Under the pieces are notes generated by a model. It worked only from the letters and a program-made list of their open reading frames with translations, was not told where the DNA came from and did no database searches. Source: Sphaerosporella brunnea (Eukaryota > Ascomycota > Pezizomycetes > Pezizales > Pyronemataceae). From it: a stretch of 35,578 nucleotides of DNA. Positions 7,539 to 18,691 of the stretch are shown one piece after another. The stretch is taken from NCBI GenBank assembly GCA_008704415.1, contig VXIS01000416.1, positions 1 through 35,578 of the forward strand, read 5' to 3'. Numbering within the stretch: position 1 is the stretch's first letter; each line of letters opens with the position of its first letter. The translations under genes and the position numbers were made by a program.

Positions 7539-10196
7539 TTATCGTTTTACATTCTTGTCCTTTGACGGTAAAGTCTTGATTGGGGTGTACGACACAGATT
7601 TCGCCAGTGCTGGTGCGATTCTTGCCGGTCCAGTGGAAGCGCCAAAATCTGCCATGGGAGACCCGATAGGAGAGATAGTTGGCCTAACTGCACTACTTGT
7701 CTCTTGTCCGGAAAGTTCCAAGCCCTCACTGCTGCTGGTGTACCCACTGCTACCCTCCCCGGTTTGGCTCATGTTGTCCGAGAGTCGCACATTTTTGAAC
7801 GAGCTCAGTGCGAGTATTGGCGTAGCCGTTAGAAAAGTGGTCCCCGCGGCAGCATAGTCAACTGGAACGTGTCGGTAGACGGTGGATGTCGGCCTAATAG
7901 CGAAATCCCGGTGGCCCATCATGGTCATCTCATTGTCTGTGTCGGTGGCCCCGCCTATGGGGTGCCTCCAGCAAAATTGGGGATCGCAAGTGCACCCCTT
8001 GTCACAGATTAGGCCTTCTTCCACGCACAGACACCCCCAGCAGTCACAGGTGGTGCAGCCCCTGCACTGACATCCCCGGCTCGTGTTGTCCTTCGGGTCG
8101 ATTGAATGAGGGGTTTTTTTTCCGCCGCTAGTTCGGCTTCGACCCTCCGGCCAGGTTTCACTCGGACTAAAGCAGGGCTTCATCCCGGACGCTGAAAAGT
8201 CTTTGTTGGAATGTGGCGCGGAGAATTTGGGTGTCGGAACTCTTCTTGGAAGGCAGGGGGCCGTGTTGTTTGCCAGAAACGGTGTGGGTCTGCGAGGATA
8301 CGGTGTTTCCTTTCTATCGTACAAATCCATTCGCTGCCGAAGGGACGTTTCCTCCGCGGTATAGTGGTCGTTGATGTTTGAGCGTTGGGCGCCAACTGTG
8401 AAATGTAGCGTGCGATTGGTGCTTAGTCCAGGGAATCGTTGACGACGTTCTGAGTGGCGACTACCTATAAGGGGTCAACAGTGCCATGGAAACAATAGCC
8501 ACTGATTCAGCACTGACCTGGGGGCGACATTCTTGTAGGATGCCGATCATGGTGTTTTGTATAGACTGAGGGTATGGATGAACGGCCGCTAGTTCCGGTA
8601 TCCGTTGTCTGACTGTCTGACTCCTCCTCAACAGGACAATGACCATCACTCAGCCATTGGATTCCCAGCGTTCTCTCGGGTAAGGGGTGATGAAGCTCAG
8701 GACGGCTATTCTCTCGGACCGCCGTTGCCGGATTTTTGTGTAGCCACGCTGTGGGATCCACTTCGGCCTCCCCTTTGTCCACCTTGGGAGACGTCCGATC
8801 GGTGTTTCCCTGATCATTGCACATCGCATGTGGGTTTGGGTGGCAAGCAAGTGTCGAATCGCGATCCAGCTCCATGTTGCAGTCTTCATTGTACAACTGA
8901 GTGCTTTGATTCCGGGCATCGAGATGGATATAATCCAAAGCTGCGAGGGGAGGATGCTGTTCATTACTACTGAAGGTTCCTGAAAAAGGTCAATCAAGCC
9001 ATGGACGACCAAGTGTAGATATAATACTGACCTGTGTGTGCGTCGTCGGCGGTCCCTAAAGGCGGCGATGCTATGGATTGGGGACAGCCCTCAGAGATGG
9101 ATATACCCTGTCTATGGCGGGTACCGCTCTTTCTTGTCTTGTCAGCGACGCGGAAAGGTATATTATCAAATCCCAGGAAGCCTGAACGCCGTGAATAGCC
9201 GGCTATTTCCCTGGTTTCTGCGGAATGTCAGTAACATCATGCAGGCGGTTATCACTCATTTGTACACCCACCTGTATGTTCATTCACCGATGTGAAGTCT
9301 TGGGGCTCTCCCGATTCCGGATGGCTGTGAGGATTCATTGAAGGACCGCCGTTGGAGATAGCCGCTGCCGGATGGCATAGATCTTCCTTTTTCGGAACCA
9401 GTCTGCCGGACAGTACTCCATCGCCTCCTAAACCGGGTGCTTTCGATGAATAGTGAGTTTGGTGGTGGGAAAGCGGTATCGCTGGGCCGCCTTCGCCTGC
9501 AGTGGGATCTTCAGCCAGCGAGTTCAAATTCTGGACTTCGTTCATATTTTTAACCGCGTTTGGATTATTTTTGTGAACTGAGGAACCTCCTTGATCAACG
9601 TTGGGACTGGAATCGTGGGTTGACTGGTCGTTAACATTGCCCTGGGATTGCGCTGATTGTTGATCCTCCGGGCCTGGTGAGGCATCCCCATGGTGGGCCC
9701 CATCGACATCCTCAGCCGCTGCACTGTGTGAAGACACAGCGTCAGATCCACCTCCTGTTCCACCGCCGGATCCACCTCCTGTTCCACCGCCGGATCCACC
9801 TCCAGTTCCATCGTCAGATCCACCCCCAGATGCTCCCCCAGATGCTCCCCCAGATCCTTCGCCAGAACTCGCGCTTGCTGTTCCACTATCTGCTGGGCCA
9901 CTACCCTCGTCAAACCCCGAATCATGTGGCGTCCCCGGCATACCCCCTTCGCTCGGTTCAGTCTCTTCACGAATCGTACTCAGCCCGTCTTCAGACGACT
10001 CTGTCGCCTCATCAGACGAAACTGACACGCCCAATATTTGCTGGTGATCATCGTGTGGATCCTGGTCGGAGTAGTTCTCAGGATTGCTCTGTAGACTGGA
10101 CAGTTCTGTGCCGTCGTCGGATGCTGTGACGACCGCGGGACAGCAGCAGGCACTGAGAAGGCACTCGCGTAGCAGACGGCGGCGGGAGGTAGACAT
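7539..10196 (-). CDS. Gene B: four-exon, 832-aa protein with Gly/Ser repeat tract and CXC-like cysteine cluster
   Basis: Exons on the minus strand are 10196-9272, 9217-9032, 8979-8518 and 8464-7539, ending in TAA. The three introns (54, 52 and 53 nt) begin GTGGGT, GTCAGT and GTCAGT and end CCGCAG, TTTCAG and TTATAG. All three are phase 1 and the spliced frame is open throughout (2,499 nt). The N-terminus is basic, then a short Cys/Leu/Val-rich stretch (about residues 8-25) that could be a weak signal sequence. An acidic Ser/Glu region follows, then a Gly/Ser tract at about 111-151 encoded by a 24-bp minisatellite. The only domain-like part is a cysteine cluster at about 656-689: C-x-C-x2-C-x2-C-x-C-x2-C-x-C-x6-C-x3-C-x-C-x4-C. 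The C-x-C-x6-C-x3-C-x-C core matches CXC/CRC motifs. The rest is probably disordered. Function is unknown; a nucleic-acid or zinc-binding role is inferred from the cluster. Confidence 0.82.
8465..8517 (-). other. Gene B intron 3 (53 nt)
   Basis: Donor GTCAGT, CTGAAT branch-like site, acceptor CCCCTTATAG, phase 1. It removes an in-frame TGA and restores the frame of the long final exon. Confidence 0.75.
8980..9031 (-). other. Gene B intron 2 (52 nt)
   Basis: Donor GTCAGT, a TTGATTGAC-type branch region and a strong acceptor CCTTTTTCAG, phase 1. Confidence 0.78.
9218..9271 (-). other. Gene B intron 1 (54 nt)
   Basis: Donor GTGGGT, acceptor ATTCCGCAG, phase 1. Without it the first exon hits a TGA within seven codons of the donor. 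Confidence 0.7.
9751..9822 (-). repeat. 24-bp minisatellite coding for the Gly/Ser tract of gene B
   Basis: Three 24-bp units occur in tandem (the first two identical, the third with a few substitutions), followed by shorter 12-bp units up to about 9855. On the coding strand they give GGGTGGGS-type repeats. Because the period is a multiple of three, copy-number change alters protein length without breaking the frame. Confidence 0.8.
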
Positions 10197-11577
10197 GGTT
10201 ATAAAATATATGGGATAATAGTTGTGTTCGAGAATTACGTGATAAGATGAACGGTTTGTTGTTTAGGATGGGCAAGGAAGAAAGATTGAGAGATGGGGCG
10301 TCACTCCTCGCTTCATGTTCCAGCGAACAGCCGAGGGCTTGGTCAGCCGGAGATCGGTGTTACGCCCGCTTGCTCCGATGGTCCCAGAGCGAAGCGTGGG
10401 TGAGCGGTAGCGGGAGGCTTTCTCGGTGCTTACCATGGACGGGCTAGCTGTCTACCATGCTGGCCTTACTTCTCAGTTTGATGAAGAATGCATAGAGTCT
10501 AATTGAGTCCTCAAAGTGTACGTATGAGAATCACCCCTGATGGAATTGTGAGAATCGGATGCCCGGTGAAGGCCGACACTTTGGTGTTACACGACCGGAA
10601 TATACATTTTGTACGGATTTTCCACGCGGCAGGTTTCAGCGACGACGAGACAGTTTACATCGAGGCAGTCTTCTCAGTAGCAAGGCCAAAAAGCCCTGGC
10701 TGCACGGCTGGCATTTTAATTTGCCGGGCTATTTGGGAGGGCAATGGGTTTTTTTGCCTGGCCTCGAACGTAGCAACACGGCTCGGCGCCAGGGTGTTTT
10801 TTTCTCCCGGGTGATGCCTTTTCAGCGCGCCCTTTGTTGTCATCCCACGGCCATACCGGCGGCAGGGTTTCTGCTCGACGTGCATCTTCTTCCAGGTGTC
10901 GTGGCCGTAGGCTTGCTTTGCTGAGCTCAAAGCACCGTCCGCATACGCAGTTTTCCAGTTGAACAATCAATTTCTCTCGCTAAGCATGTATTTACATCAT
11001 GGATCATTTTGTCTATGGATGAGAATGAGAATGCGATGTTACTCGTATATCCACTGTCCAAATATCTTACGTTGTGCACGTGATACATGGTAGGGATTGG
11101 CAACGAATGAGTGGGTGAGCCTGCTGTGTGGTTGAGTTCGACACCAAGCTGACAATTGCGGGCACAGAAATCAGTGAAAGCTATAGTAAATGCGGCCCGG
11201 CGATTCAGCTTGTAACTTGCAGGCCACGCGACATGGCATCATACATGAAGCTTGAGATATTTCCAATAGGCGCTTGCGCGCGTTGGTACGGCGTACACAA
11301 CACAGGACGCCAGGACTGCTCGCACGAAATTTCACGTTCGAGGACAGCTGGAAGAAAAAAAACGCAATGACATTGAACAAACATAAAACCACCACCACAA
11401 CGGCCAATAACGGGCGGGGGGGGGGGGGGGAACGTTGCAGCCAGAAGTGTTTCCACTTCCGTTGCCAGGAAAAAAAAACCCCGCACCCCGACAGCAACAA
11501 AAAAAAAAATAGAAAAAAAGAAACTTGCCCTCAAACCGGGCACCGAAACAGCACACCGCAACACCCGCACACCTCCC
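10197..11577. other. Interval between genes B and C, with one weak minus-strand ORF
   Basis: Immediately upstream of gene B (about 10199-10225) is an AT-rich leader including TATATTTTATAA. The only other item of interest is a minus frame at 10716-10970 (84 codons, ATG start) beginning MIVQLENCVCGRCFELSKAS. Its paired CxxC-like cysteines recall the N-terminal zinc knuckle seen in several fungal transposon proteins. No partner exon was found, and overlapping frames on the other strand are just as long, so I do not call a gene. Confidence 0.3.
11415..11525. repeat. Homopolymer cluster (poly-G, poly-A) downstream of gene C
   Basis: An uninterrupted G run of about 15 is followed within 100 bp by A runs of 8-11. 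It lies in what would be the 3' region of gene C, where the transcript would carry U and C runs. Such tracts are slippage-prone and hard to sequence, so the exact run lengths should not be trusted. Confidence 0.7.
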
Positions 11578-12314
11578 TCAATCGCAGAAACGCTGGATGC
11601 AGTCCGTAGTGCCACCCACCCACGCCTTGTGCAAGTCGTCGTGGTGGCACTTGTTGACAAATACCTGCGTCTCGCCTGCAGAACAGTTAGTCCCCAGGAT
11701 CAAACGCAAAGCAGCGAGCGGCACTTACCCTCATCGTCAGGTCCCCACAACCACTGGCACGTGCAACCTTCGGTGCGCCGGAGGTACTCTTCGTGCTCGT
11801 ATTGTTCGAGCTCGTAATTGTCGTCCCCCTCCTCGGGCCCCATGGGCTGGGCCATAAACTCGACATCAGCCCATGTCGAAACGTCGGTCCGTGCACGCCT
11901 CCTTGCCCTGATTGCTTTGAGCTCGCTGCGCGTGCCGAATGGTAGGCCCACATATGATCCGTGCGCGGCAATTACTCCACCGCTCGGGGTGTGGACCTCC
12001 TGCCGGAATGGAGTGCCGTCGAAGGCGACTGTGAGGCCGTTGAGAAAATCCCAGTGGTCCTCATCGGTGGGCCAGGGAACGGGTTGAGGAGACGGGGGAG
12101 GAGATATGGCTGGAGGAGACGGGGGAGGAGATATGGCTGGAGGAGACGGGGACGCAGCCACAGGACGGGCAACTTGCTTGCGTTTGCTTGGCTGGCGCTT
12201 GCGCTTGCCGAAGATTTTGGTGCGCGAGTTGAGTTTCCAGCGCACGATCATGTCGCCGATCCTTTGTTTGGCGTCGTGAGCTGCCTTGCGGCGAGGGCGA
12301 GTGGTAATCGACAT
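11578..12314 (-). CDS. Gene C: two-exon, 227-aa basic/proline-rich protein of unknown function
   Basis: Exon 1 (12314-11729) and exon 2 (11675-11578, TGA stop) are joined across a 53-nt intron with a perfect GTAAGT donor and a TTCTGCAG acceptor, phase 1. Without splicing the frame would run into the intron and stop. Residues 1-50 are strongly basic (KRKRQPSKRK-type stretches), suggesting a nuclear localisation signal. Residues about 52-78 are a proline-rich repeat of the unit SPPPAISPPP. The remainder looks folded, with a WADVEF segment and an acidic Tyr/Glu stretch (NYELEQYEHEEY). The C-terminus combines GCTCQWLWGP with, after the splice, a Cys/His-bearing KCHHDDLHKAW and RFCD end. I do not recognise the family. 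A TATATAA box lies about 100 bases upstream of the ATG, and the start context (TCGACCATG) is good. Confidence 0.8.
11676..11728 (-). other. Gene C intron (53 nt)
   Basis: Donor GTAAGT, CTAACTG branch-like sequence 13 bases before acceptor TTCTGCAG, phase 1. Confidence 0.8.
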
Positions 12315-12414
12315 GGTCGATTGTTCGTAGTTGATTGTAGAGTGTAATCGAAAGCGATCGGAATGGAGACGTGGAGGGAAGCGGAGATGGTCTGGAAAGA
12401 AGAAATCAAATGGC

Positions 12415-12421
12415 TTATATA
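12415..12421 (-). promoter_or_regulatory. TATA box of gene C
   Basis: TATATAA on the minus strand, about 100 bases upstream of the gene C start codon, is followed by a pyrimidine-rich leader (TTTCTTCTTTCC, CTCCGCTTCCCTCC), as is common upstream of fungal genes. Confidence 0.6.
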
Positions 12422-12429
12422 CTTCCTCT

Positions 12430-14247
12430 CCGACCCAGCGTGAATGGCGCGGACACCTTTGAACGCGATGAACTATGTTGCCGATTCAGACTGGTTGGCC
12501 GCTGAGGTTTCCATTCACGCTGGACCTGGTCGAACGGCGTGCTGTGATTGTGCATCACGTCGTGCGCGTAATCACCTCAGACGAGATGTTGTTTTTTTAA
12601 AAAAAAGTGGCATTGCCCAGCCACAGCAGTGTCGTCAGATACTGTCTCCCCCTGCAGATATTGCTGATGGATTATAGATCCCCCGTTGCAAAGATATTTT
12701 CTCTACTGGCGAGAAGTGAGAAAACTGCGCTCAGCTACGCGGAGTGATTGCTGAGGAATCCCACGGGATGTTGCAATTTTCTATATTGGGCCTAGTAGGC
12801 CAGGCTTCGACATCAACGCCTACGTGCATTGAACAAACCAAAATACAAGGTCGTAATGTCGGTGTGATAGTTGATCGCCCAGATAACAGATAGATAAGAC
12901 AAGATCTGTTCTACTTAGTACGTACTAAATCAGGTGGGCTCACTGTGTATCACTCGCAGACGTTCTATGTACGTTCTATGTCTTATCCATCTGGCAAGCT
13001 CCTTCCAATCCACACTCTCTCCAAAGCTGTGCCAAAGAAACCTCAATATCGATACTAAGCAGCATAGTTGGTGTAAACAGGTTATCCGATATCTTGCAAG
13101 TTGTAAACCTGCGCAGTCGGGCACCATTCTTCCGGAACCCAAGCAGGTTGGAGACACTCGCGTTCGATCACGACGGTTAGTCAATTCGATGGCGAAGAAT
13201 GACAATTAAATGACCGCTTCATCGCAACATACGTCTTTTCCAGTGGCTCCAGTGCGAGCCAGAAAATTACCACCAGATTGTCCACTGGCTAGTTGTGTTC
13301 TTTTTTGCCGAGGTAGGTTCTTTCGGGCTCGCGGTGTTCTGCTTAGGAGGAACTTCGTTCTTTGCTTCTCTTCATCGGGTTTCTTTCTTGTCGACTCCTG
13401 ACCCGATCAATCACTGAGTGATACAGAGTGATACATTGATCGTTGTTCTTTCCCGGGTTCCATTCCAGGCACGCAGGCGAACAACCCAGGCCCACGCGTT
13501 CGAAGTCCGAACGGCCTCACAATGTTCCGTAGTCCACTTCCATCCAACAGACTAGGTGATTGCTCAAAGCTGGTGCTACCAATAAGACGTTGAAGCCATC
13601 GAAGACTGCGAACAATCATCGCCGAAGGCTACATTGCGATCCATCAGAAGCTCAACGTCGATGACTGGGCCGATCCCATTGCAGGAGGACTGCCACGAAC
13701 CAGACCGTCCAACACATGATAACCGCTTTTACAGAAGAGGATTTGAGCATGGTTGGCAAGACCATGCACGCTTCGATTATCACATTTGATGATCCACGCT
13801 GACTGTCGGTAGTGCCATCACAACTACCATTGCCGCTGGATGCACTGCTACGTGGCCGTCGAATACAGTTGTGGCACGGCCCGTCTGCAGCTCTGTTTTC
13901 CACTGTCACTGGTGGGGTGCCAGTTGCTCCTGATGAAGCAACGCAGATAGAGCAATCTCGGGTGGTGAGGCGTTTTATGATCAAAAGATGTCAGCTGTCA
14001 TAAAGTGCCTGCGTGAGTGGCGCACTGTCGCCCCTGAGAAGCACAACCCGACGTACTACATGGAAAAGGTAGATACGTCGAAGATTGCCGTTGCTGGATG
14101 AAGCTGACCACAGAGAGGTTCCTCGTGTATACTACTGCTGCCCCCCGGGCGCACCAGTACGCATAGGTTGGACACAATGACAGCGATTCTACTGCCAATG
14201 CGGCCACAACTGTTTGAAATCTTTGTTTCTTCAATTTTCAGTGGCCC
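12430..14247. other. Interval without a supported gene
   Basis: Only open frames under about 110 codons occur, overlapping on both strands. Small local repeats are present, such as two tandem CGTTCTATGT copies at 12961-12981 and paired GAGTGATACA at about 13418-13437. I see no domain, splice pair or RNA gene that I could defend. Confidence 0.35.
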
Positions 14248-14255
14248 AGTCTGTA

Positions 14256-14489
14256 TAGTGATGGACACGAGCCGGCTCGAGTCGAGCCAAGGGGTGGGCT
14301 CGAGCTGGCTCGGCTCGACCAAGTGCCAGGCTCGTGGAGCCGAGCCGAGCCTGCAAAGCTCGAGCCAAAGCTCGGCTCGGCGGGCAACCCGTTCGAGCTG
14401 GCTCGGCTCGCCAGGGGGCCAGGCTCTACTCGGCTCGGCTTGAAGCTCGAGCTCTTGGCTCGGGCTGGCTCGGCTCGTGTCCATCACTA
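14256..14489. mobile_element. 234-bp non-autonomous hAT-type MITE with GGCTCG array
   Basis: The ends are perfect inverted repeats, TAGTGATGGACACGAGCCG (left) and its complement (right, ending CCATCACTA). They are flanked on both sides by the same 8-bp sequence AGTCTGTA (14248-14255 and 14490-14497). An 8-bp target duplication and termini of the form TAGNG are diagnostic of hAT transposons. The interior has no coding frame and is built almost entirely of GGCTCG/CGAGCC hexamers in both orientations. These could be the subterminal repeats that hAT transposases bind, or simply amplified terminal sequence. The clean duplication and intact ends suggest a fairly recent insertion. Confidence 0.88.
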
Positions 14490-14497
14490 AGTCTGTA

Positions 14498-14797
14498 TTA
14501 AGGTCGAAGCTGGTAGGACATGGACGGATGTATCCGTCCATCATTTGGACAGCGGTAGGGCGGCGTCACAGACTGCTTCAGAAGGGTAGTTTTTGAGACT
14601 GTCAACACTTTTCCCATGTGGATTGTGTTGGAGTCCCAGTTGTTTCTGAACTGATGGGACACTCCACCTGCGTGTACAATCTTGGCAAACCTATATAGGC
14701 AACTTCAGAGGCAAATGTCCCAGGCGCGGTATTTCAATGTTCGGTTCTCCAGCACACACAATGTGGCCCTCGGAATACAGTTGTGCACCAAACAGAC
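14498..14797. other. Short interval, nothing recognised
   Basis: No supported gene. It lies between the hAT-type MITE and the 3' end of the minus-strand decayed coding region. Confidence 0.4.
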
Positions 14798-16532
14798 TCA
14801 CAATATCGGAAATACACGCAGTTGCACTAGCACTGATAACGTTGGTGACGGAATAACCATCCTGCGTTCGCTGCAATCCTCGCGGTGGAAGTAATCGTCT
14901 GCGGTTTTTTTTTTTTTTTTTGTTTCTCGGTGTATCCGAAGTCGTCGACAAAATGATTGAGACTTTGATTCCGCGTGGATTTGTGTAGGAGGTCGAGCCA
15001 GCGAATCGTTCCCCTGCCATTCCTGGCGTTCCCATGGACTCCATTGTGGCTCATCAATAGAATCGCCTGTCAGGAATCTCAAGCACCGTCTACAACGACC
15101 TATGTTTGGTGTTACAAAGCCAATCGTTGCCAGGCTGCTTTGAACTTCACCTGGGCGGTGGTTATTCGGCCTGCATACATCTTGGGCGATGACAAACTCT
15201 CTCTGAACACAGCGGCGAGTTGGGTACGCTATGGCTACCGTCGTCACGGTATCCTCGCATGAAATTTGCGATACGTTGAGGTTGCTTTCCATTGAACAAA
15301 CGACTACGAAGCCTCTGCCGACCGATCCCAGATCGGGTTGTTTCTTCCCCTCACTGCCTACTGTGCCACTCACATGCACCGCACCTGCTGCGCCTAACAC
15401 CAGTCGCAATGTGCTGCCAGTCGACTTCATTGGCATTCAGAAGTAGTGCCCCAAGAACATGACACAAAATTGGCCTCCGCAAGGTCTGGACGCCAGCAGC
15501 CAAGGTGTGCAGCGACATGCAATACGGCACGGAAGCCGGTATTTCCGGTGAACCGGCGGCGAAAGTATACCGAGGATGTGGTTGGTGGTGTTCAATGGAA
15601 CGAACCTGAATACTAGGTTCAGCCTTCTTGCTTGCCGCCTCAGGGCCATGCTTGCGACAGTTGGCTCATCTGATGCGGTTTTCCGGAGCTTACTTTGAGT
15701 CATGTTCCCGTGAGTGCGGTCGCCATTGCAAGCGGCGTCCACAATCAAGGCAATCCCTGGTCGATCGCTTGCGAGAGTATACAACTTCTGCCGCTGATCA
15801 TGGCGCTTGGGAATTACGTGTGTGTCAAGGGGATCTTCTGTGGTTCCTGTCTCGGTGACCAAATCCTGCGGGTTTCCGGATACGCAGGACTGATACTCAT
15901 CGTTGTAGGCAGCATATTGCGCCGCTTTCGTCGTTGGCCATATGTTGCCTGCTTCTTGAGCGACTCGCAGGAGTTTAGTTCCCGCATACGTGGCACCGCA
16001 GTGTCCTAAATGAGATTGTAATACAACCACGACACCTCCTGATGATTGGTTTTCGTCAAGCTTTGGCTGTTGCAAGGTCTCACACGGCGAATGTGTCAGG
16101 ATCGCTCAGGATATAAGCCTGGAGACCTAGCCTTAAAGCGCTCGACCTTTCCCGACTGAGTGCATGGTTTAATCGTGCCACTGTAATCTCGAGATCGGGG
16201 TTGTCGAATCCAGTTGCAGGGAGAGAGATCGTCAAGTCCGCTCCAAAAGTCCCCGATCGGTCCCAGTGTCGTCGCCACGTTGAACTGCCGGTCTTCCCTT
16301 TTTTGACCACAATAGTCGTCGCCGCGACCTCGTTTCTGGTAACTACCTGCGGGGTCTGCAATATAGGACGCGGGATCGACGCACGGTGCGTCCCCTTTTC
16401 GCCGCTCAAGTCGGAGTCATTGATATTTGAAGCGTTGAGGCATTTCAATCTTGCTTGGACCCACGTATCGGAGTCTACCTGACGGTGGTCGTACCCTGTG
16501 GCTTGGTTCCGATCGTATACGTTTGTCGGCAA
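14798..16532 (-). pseudogene. Decayed or mis-spliced minus-strand coding region, about 570 codons
   Basis: Three long frames run end to end on this strand: 16532-16080 (150 codons), then 16075-15437 and 15436-14798 (212 codons each). The last two are in the same frame and separated by a single TGA. The first is one frame off, with the shift lying near 16080-16110. A run of about 1.7 kb with only one stop and one shift is unlikely by chance at this base composition, so I read it as a former gene or a gene with introns I could not place. Protein-like segments include DLEITVARLNHALSRERSSA and GHCGATYAGTKLLRVAQEAG. An 18-base T run at about 14907 lies in the last part, giving a Lys run. I do not recognise the product. 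Confidence 0.4.
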
Positions 16533-18691
16533 CCGTCCACGTCATCGCAGTTGGGTTGATGTCTAACAAGAGCAGGGTCGTATGAGTTAGCAACAAGTCA
16601 TCCTGTATCCCGGCATGGGAGGTAGCAGTAGGGTGGAGACCTCATGTCTTCTATCTAGTGACAATGACACACCTGGATTTTAAATCCGACCTCTTGAGCG
16701 GTTCCAATTCGATCGAATCCTGACCGGTTGCCGTAACGTATCCGGCTTCATAGGTTTCCCGCCGGGATCCTGAGTTTTTCTCAGCAGCATATAACAATAT
16801 GTCGGCCTTAACTGGTAGGGGAAGCGCTTACATCTTGTGGTTAATAGCGCCCAAGGCAGGCACCGCGATCAACGTGCCATGGAGGATTGTAAATGGTCAG
16901 GCGGTGCTGTGGTCTAAAGCGCGTGTGGCGCTGAAATCTGAGTAGTGTCAAGTCGTTGGTAACAGCGACTGCAGACAATGGAGCATTATCCGTAGCGGCA
17001 ACGACGAGTTTCATGCAGGCCTACTTTGACCGTTTTCTGCCCGCGTTGCGCAGGATGGCGAAGCCGATAGCTCATCTTGTCGCTTACGGGTGATGCAACG
17101 CAGAAGATAGCTGATGGTGGTGCTGCGTAAAAGGGATGGATAGCAAGAAGGAAATGGTTTGCCAAGGAGGGACCCGGGCTGACGCTGGCTGAGGGATATC
17201 GAGAATCTTGTTTAGTGAGGCTGTTTGCATGATGATTGAGAGGAAGAGATTGCTGTTTGGAAAAAGAAGCGTCTTTGTGGTCGTTGGTTTGATAGATTGC
17301 TAGGTGGAACTTTAGAGGTCAGCTTCAATACCGAGCTTGGGAACGGTCGCCGAGGCGAACTGCCGCCGTCCGGCAAGGCTGGCCGGCAGTCATAATCCGC
17401 GATGTGGGGTAAGAAAACAGATACTCAACGTCGTTGCAGGCACCGAATCCAGATCGCCAGTGTGACAACTTCGCGCTGAGCGAACAGTGCCGCGTTACGT
17501 AAAGAAAAAAGGCAGTGAGATATCATGATATCATGCTCAACGGTGGGTTGAAAAAACGCGCGCAAGATGGCAAAGCCAAGTGCTCGTGGACATCTACCAA
17601 TTCGTTGATTTTTGTGGGCAATTTTGATGCGTTCAATTGATACATCAGTTTTTTTTTTATCGTCATTTTGCAAGGAATGTTATCCATTCGGTTCAGATGA
17701 AATCAATTGTGAAACCTTTATCTCTTCTATTTCATATACAGACAACAGTGGACGACTTCCCGTCCTCCTATTCGAATCTTTTTACTCTATGGTTGCGTGT
17801 TTTTAACTTCCCATCCGTTGACAGGGAGGAGTCGCACTCCCCTCATCTCTTAAATGTCCTATCGACGTCCGATAGAACAAGAAAAACCTGAATAGAAGCC
17901 GCTGATTTATCGCTTACCTCATGCCGCGGCAGTGTTTGTCAGAGACGACAATCGCCGCCGGCATTCTGCCGCTGGGCTTGTGATAGGTGTTCTATACAGA
18001 CCAGCACCGGAAGCCGGTTTGTCTATTGAGCCAGTATTTCTACTCCCCTGACATTTTTGACCTTTCTAGGCGACCTGAATGGCACGACGGCAAGTCGTCA
18101 ACTGCAGCGTGATTGATATAATATACCTTCTCTCGGCCACCAGTCTAGAATAAGATTAGCTTGCATCAAAACGGCCTCCGCTCTGTGTGACGACAGGCTC
18201 GATCCAGTGGGCTATAGCTTCAGGCAGTCCCGCAGTATCAACAGACCGCCCAGCGCCTGAACTGATCAGTTGTGCTCCCCTAGGCCATTATTGATACCGT
18301 GTCAGTTAGCCAGCGAATACCAGATTGTTGACCTCACCCAAAAAGCGTATAGCAGCGTTGCTCTGATGCTGGTCTTTGATGCCATCATTAGCTATTACCA
18401 CATCAAACTGAAAGCGGCATCACGAACACCGACGGGCGTCGTACCTTGACCGCATTGCATTCGCCCAAAAACTAGGGCTTGTCACAGTGCTTCCTCGGAC
18501 GTGCACATCGTGAGTTAGGGCACCAATATAGCCGTCGCATCCTTCAAACCCCAGGCCCACAGCACCTCAACCCTGGAGGCCCACTGCTTCTGATCTTGCT
18601 TCCTATACCCGAGCTCTTCGATCGCAACATCAGCCCCCGCGACACGAACGACTACGCGAACCGACGACAATCCACGATCAAAACAGTCGCT
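16533..18691. other. Long ORF-poor interval upstream of gene D
   Basis: From 16533 to 17424 no frame of 60 codons is open on either strand, and the rest has only short ones. There is a small ATATCATG-type direct repeat at about 17519-17534 and a T run at 17649-17658. The last 150 bases before gene D are C/A-rich with few Gs, like a fungal 5' leader. I see nothing else to annotate. Confidence 0.4.

Noticed and set aside
8605..8973. Plus-strand ORF of 122 codons opposite gene B exon 3
   Set aside because: The minus frame is joined in phase to three other exons by good introns; the plus frame is a shadow.
9677..10129. Plus-strand His/Arg-rich ORF opposite gene B exon 1
   Set aside because: Its His-Arg-rich repeats are the reverse reading of the Gly/Ser minisatellite.
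1940..10196. Genes A and B as KDZ-transposase-associated CxC cysteine-cluster proteins
   Set aside because: No KDZ transposase or its motifs lie nearby, and the cysteine spacing fits CXC/CRC better.
15695..16009. Plus-strand ORF with membrane-like hydrophobic segments
   Set aside because: It overlaps the longer minus-strand coding region; hydrophobic shadows arise easily opposite polar codons.
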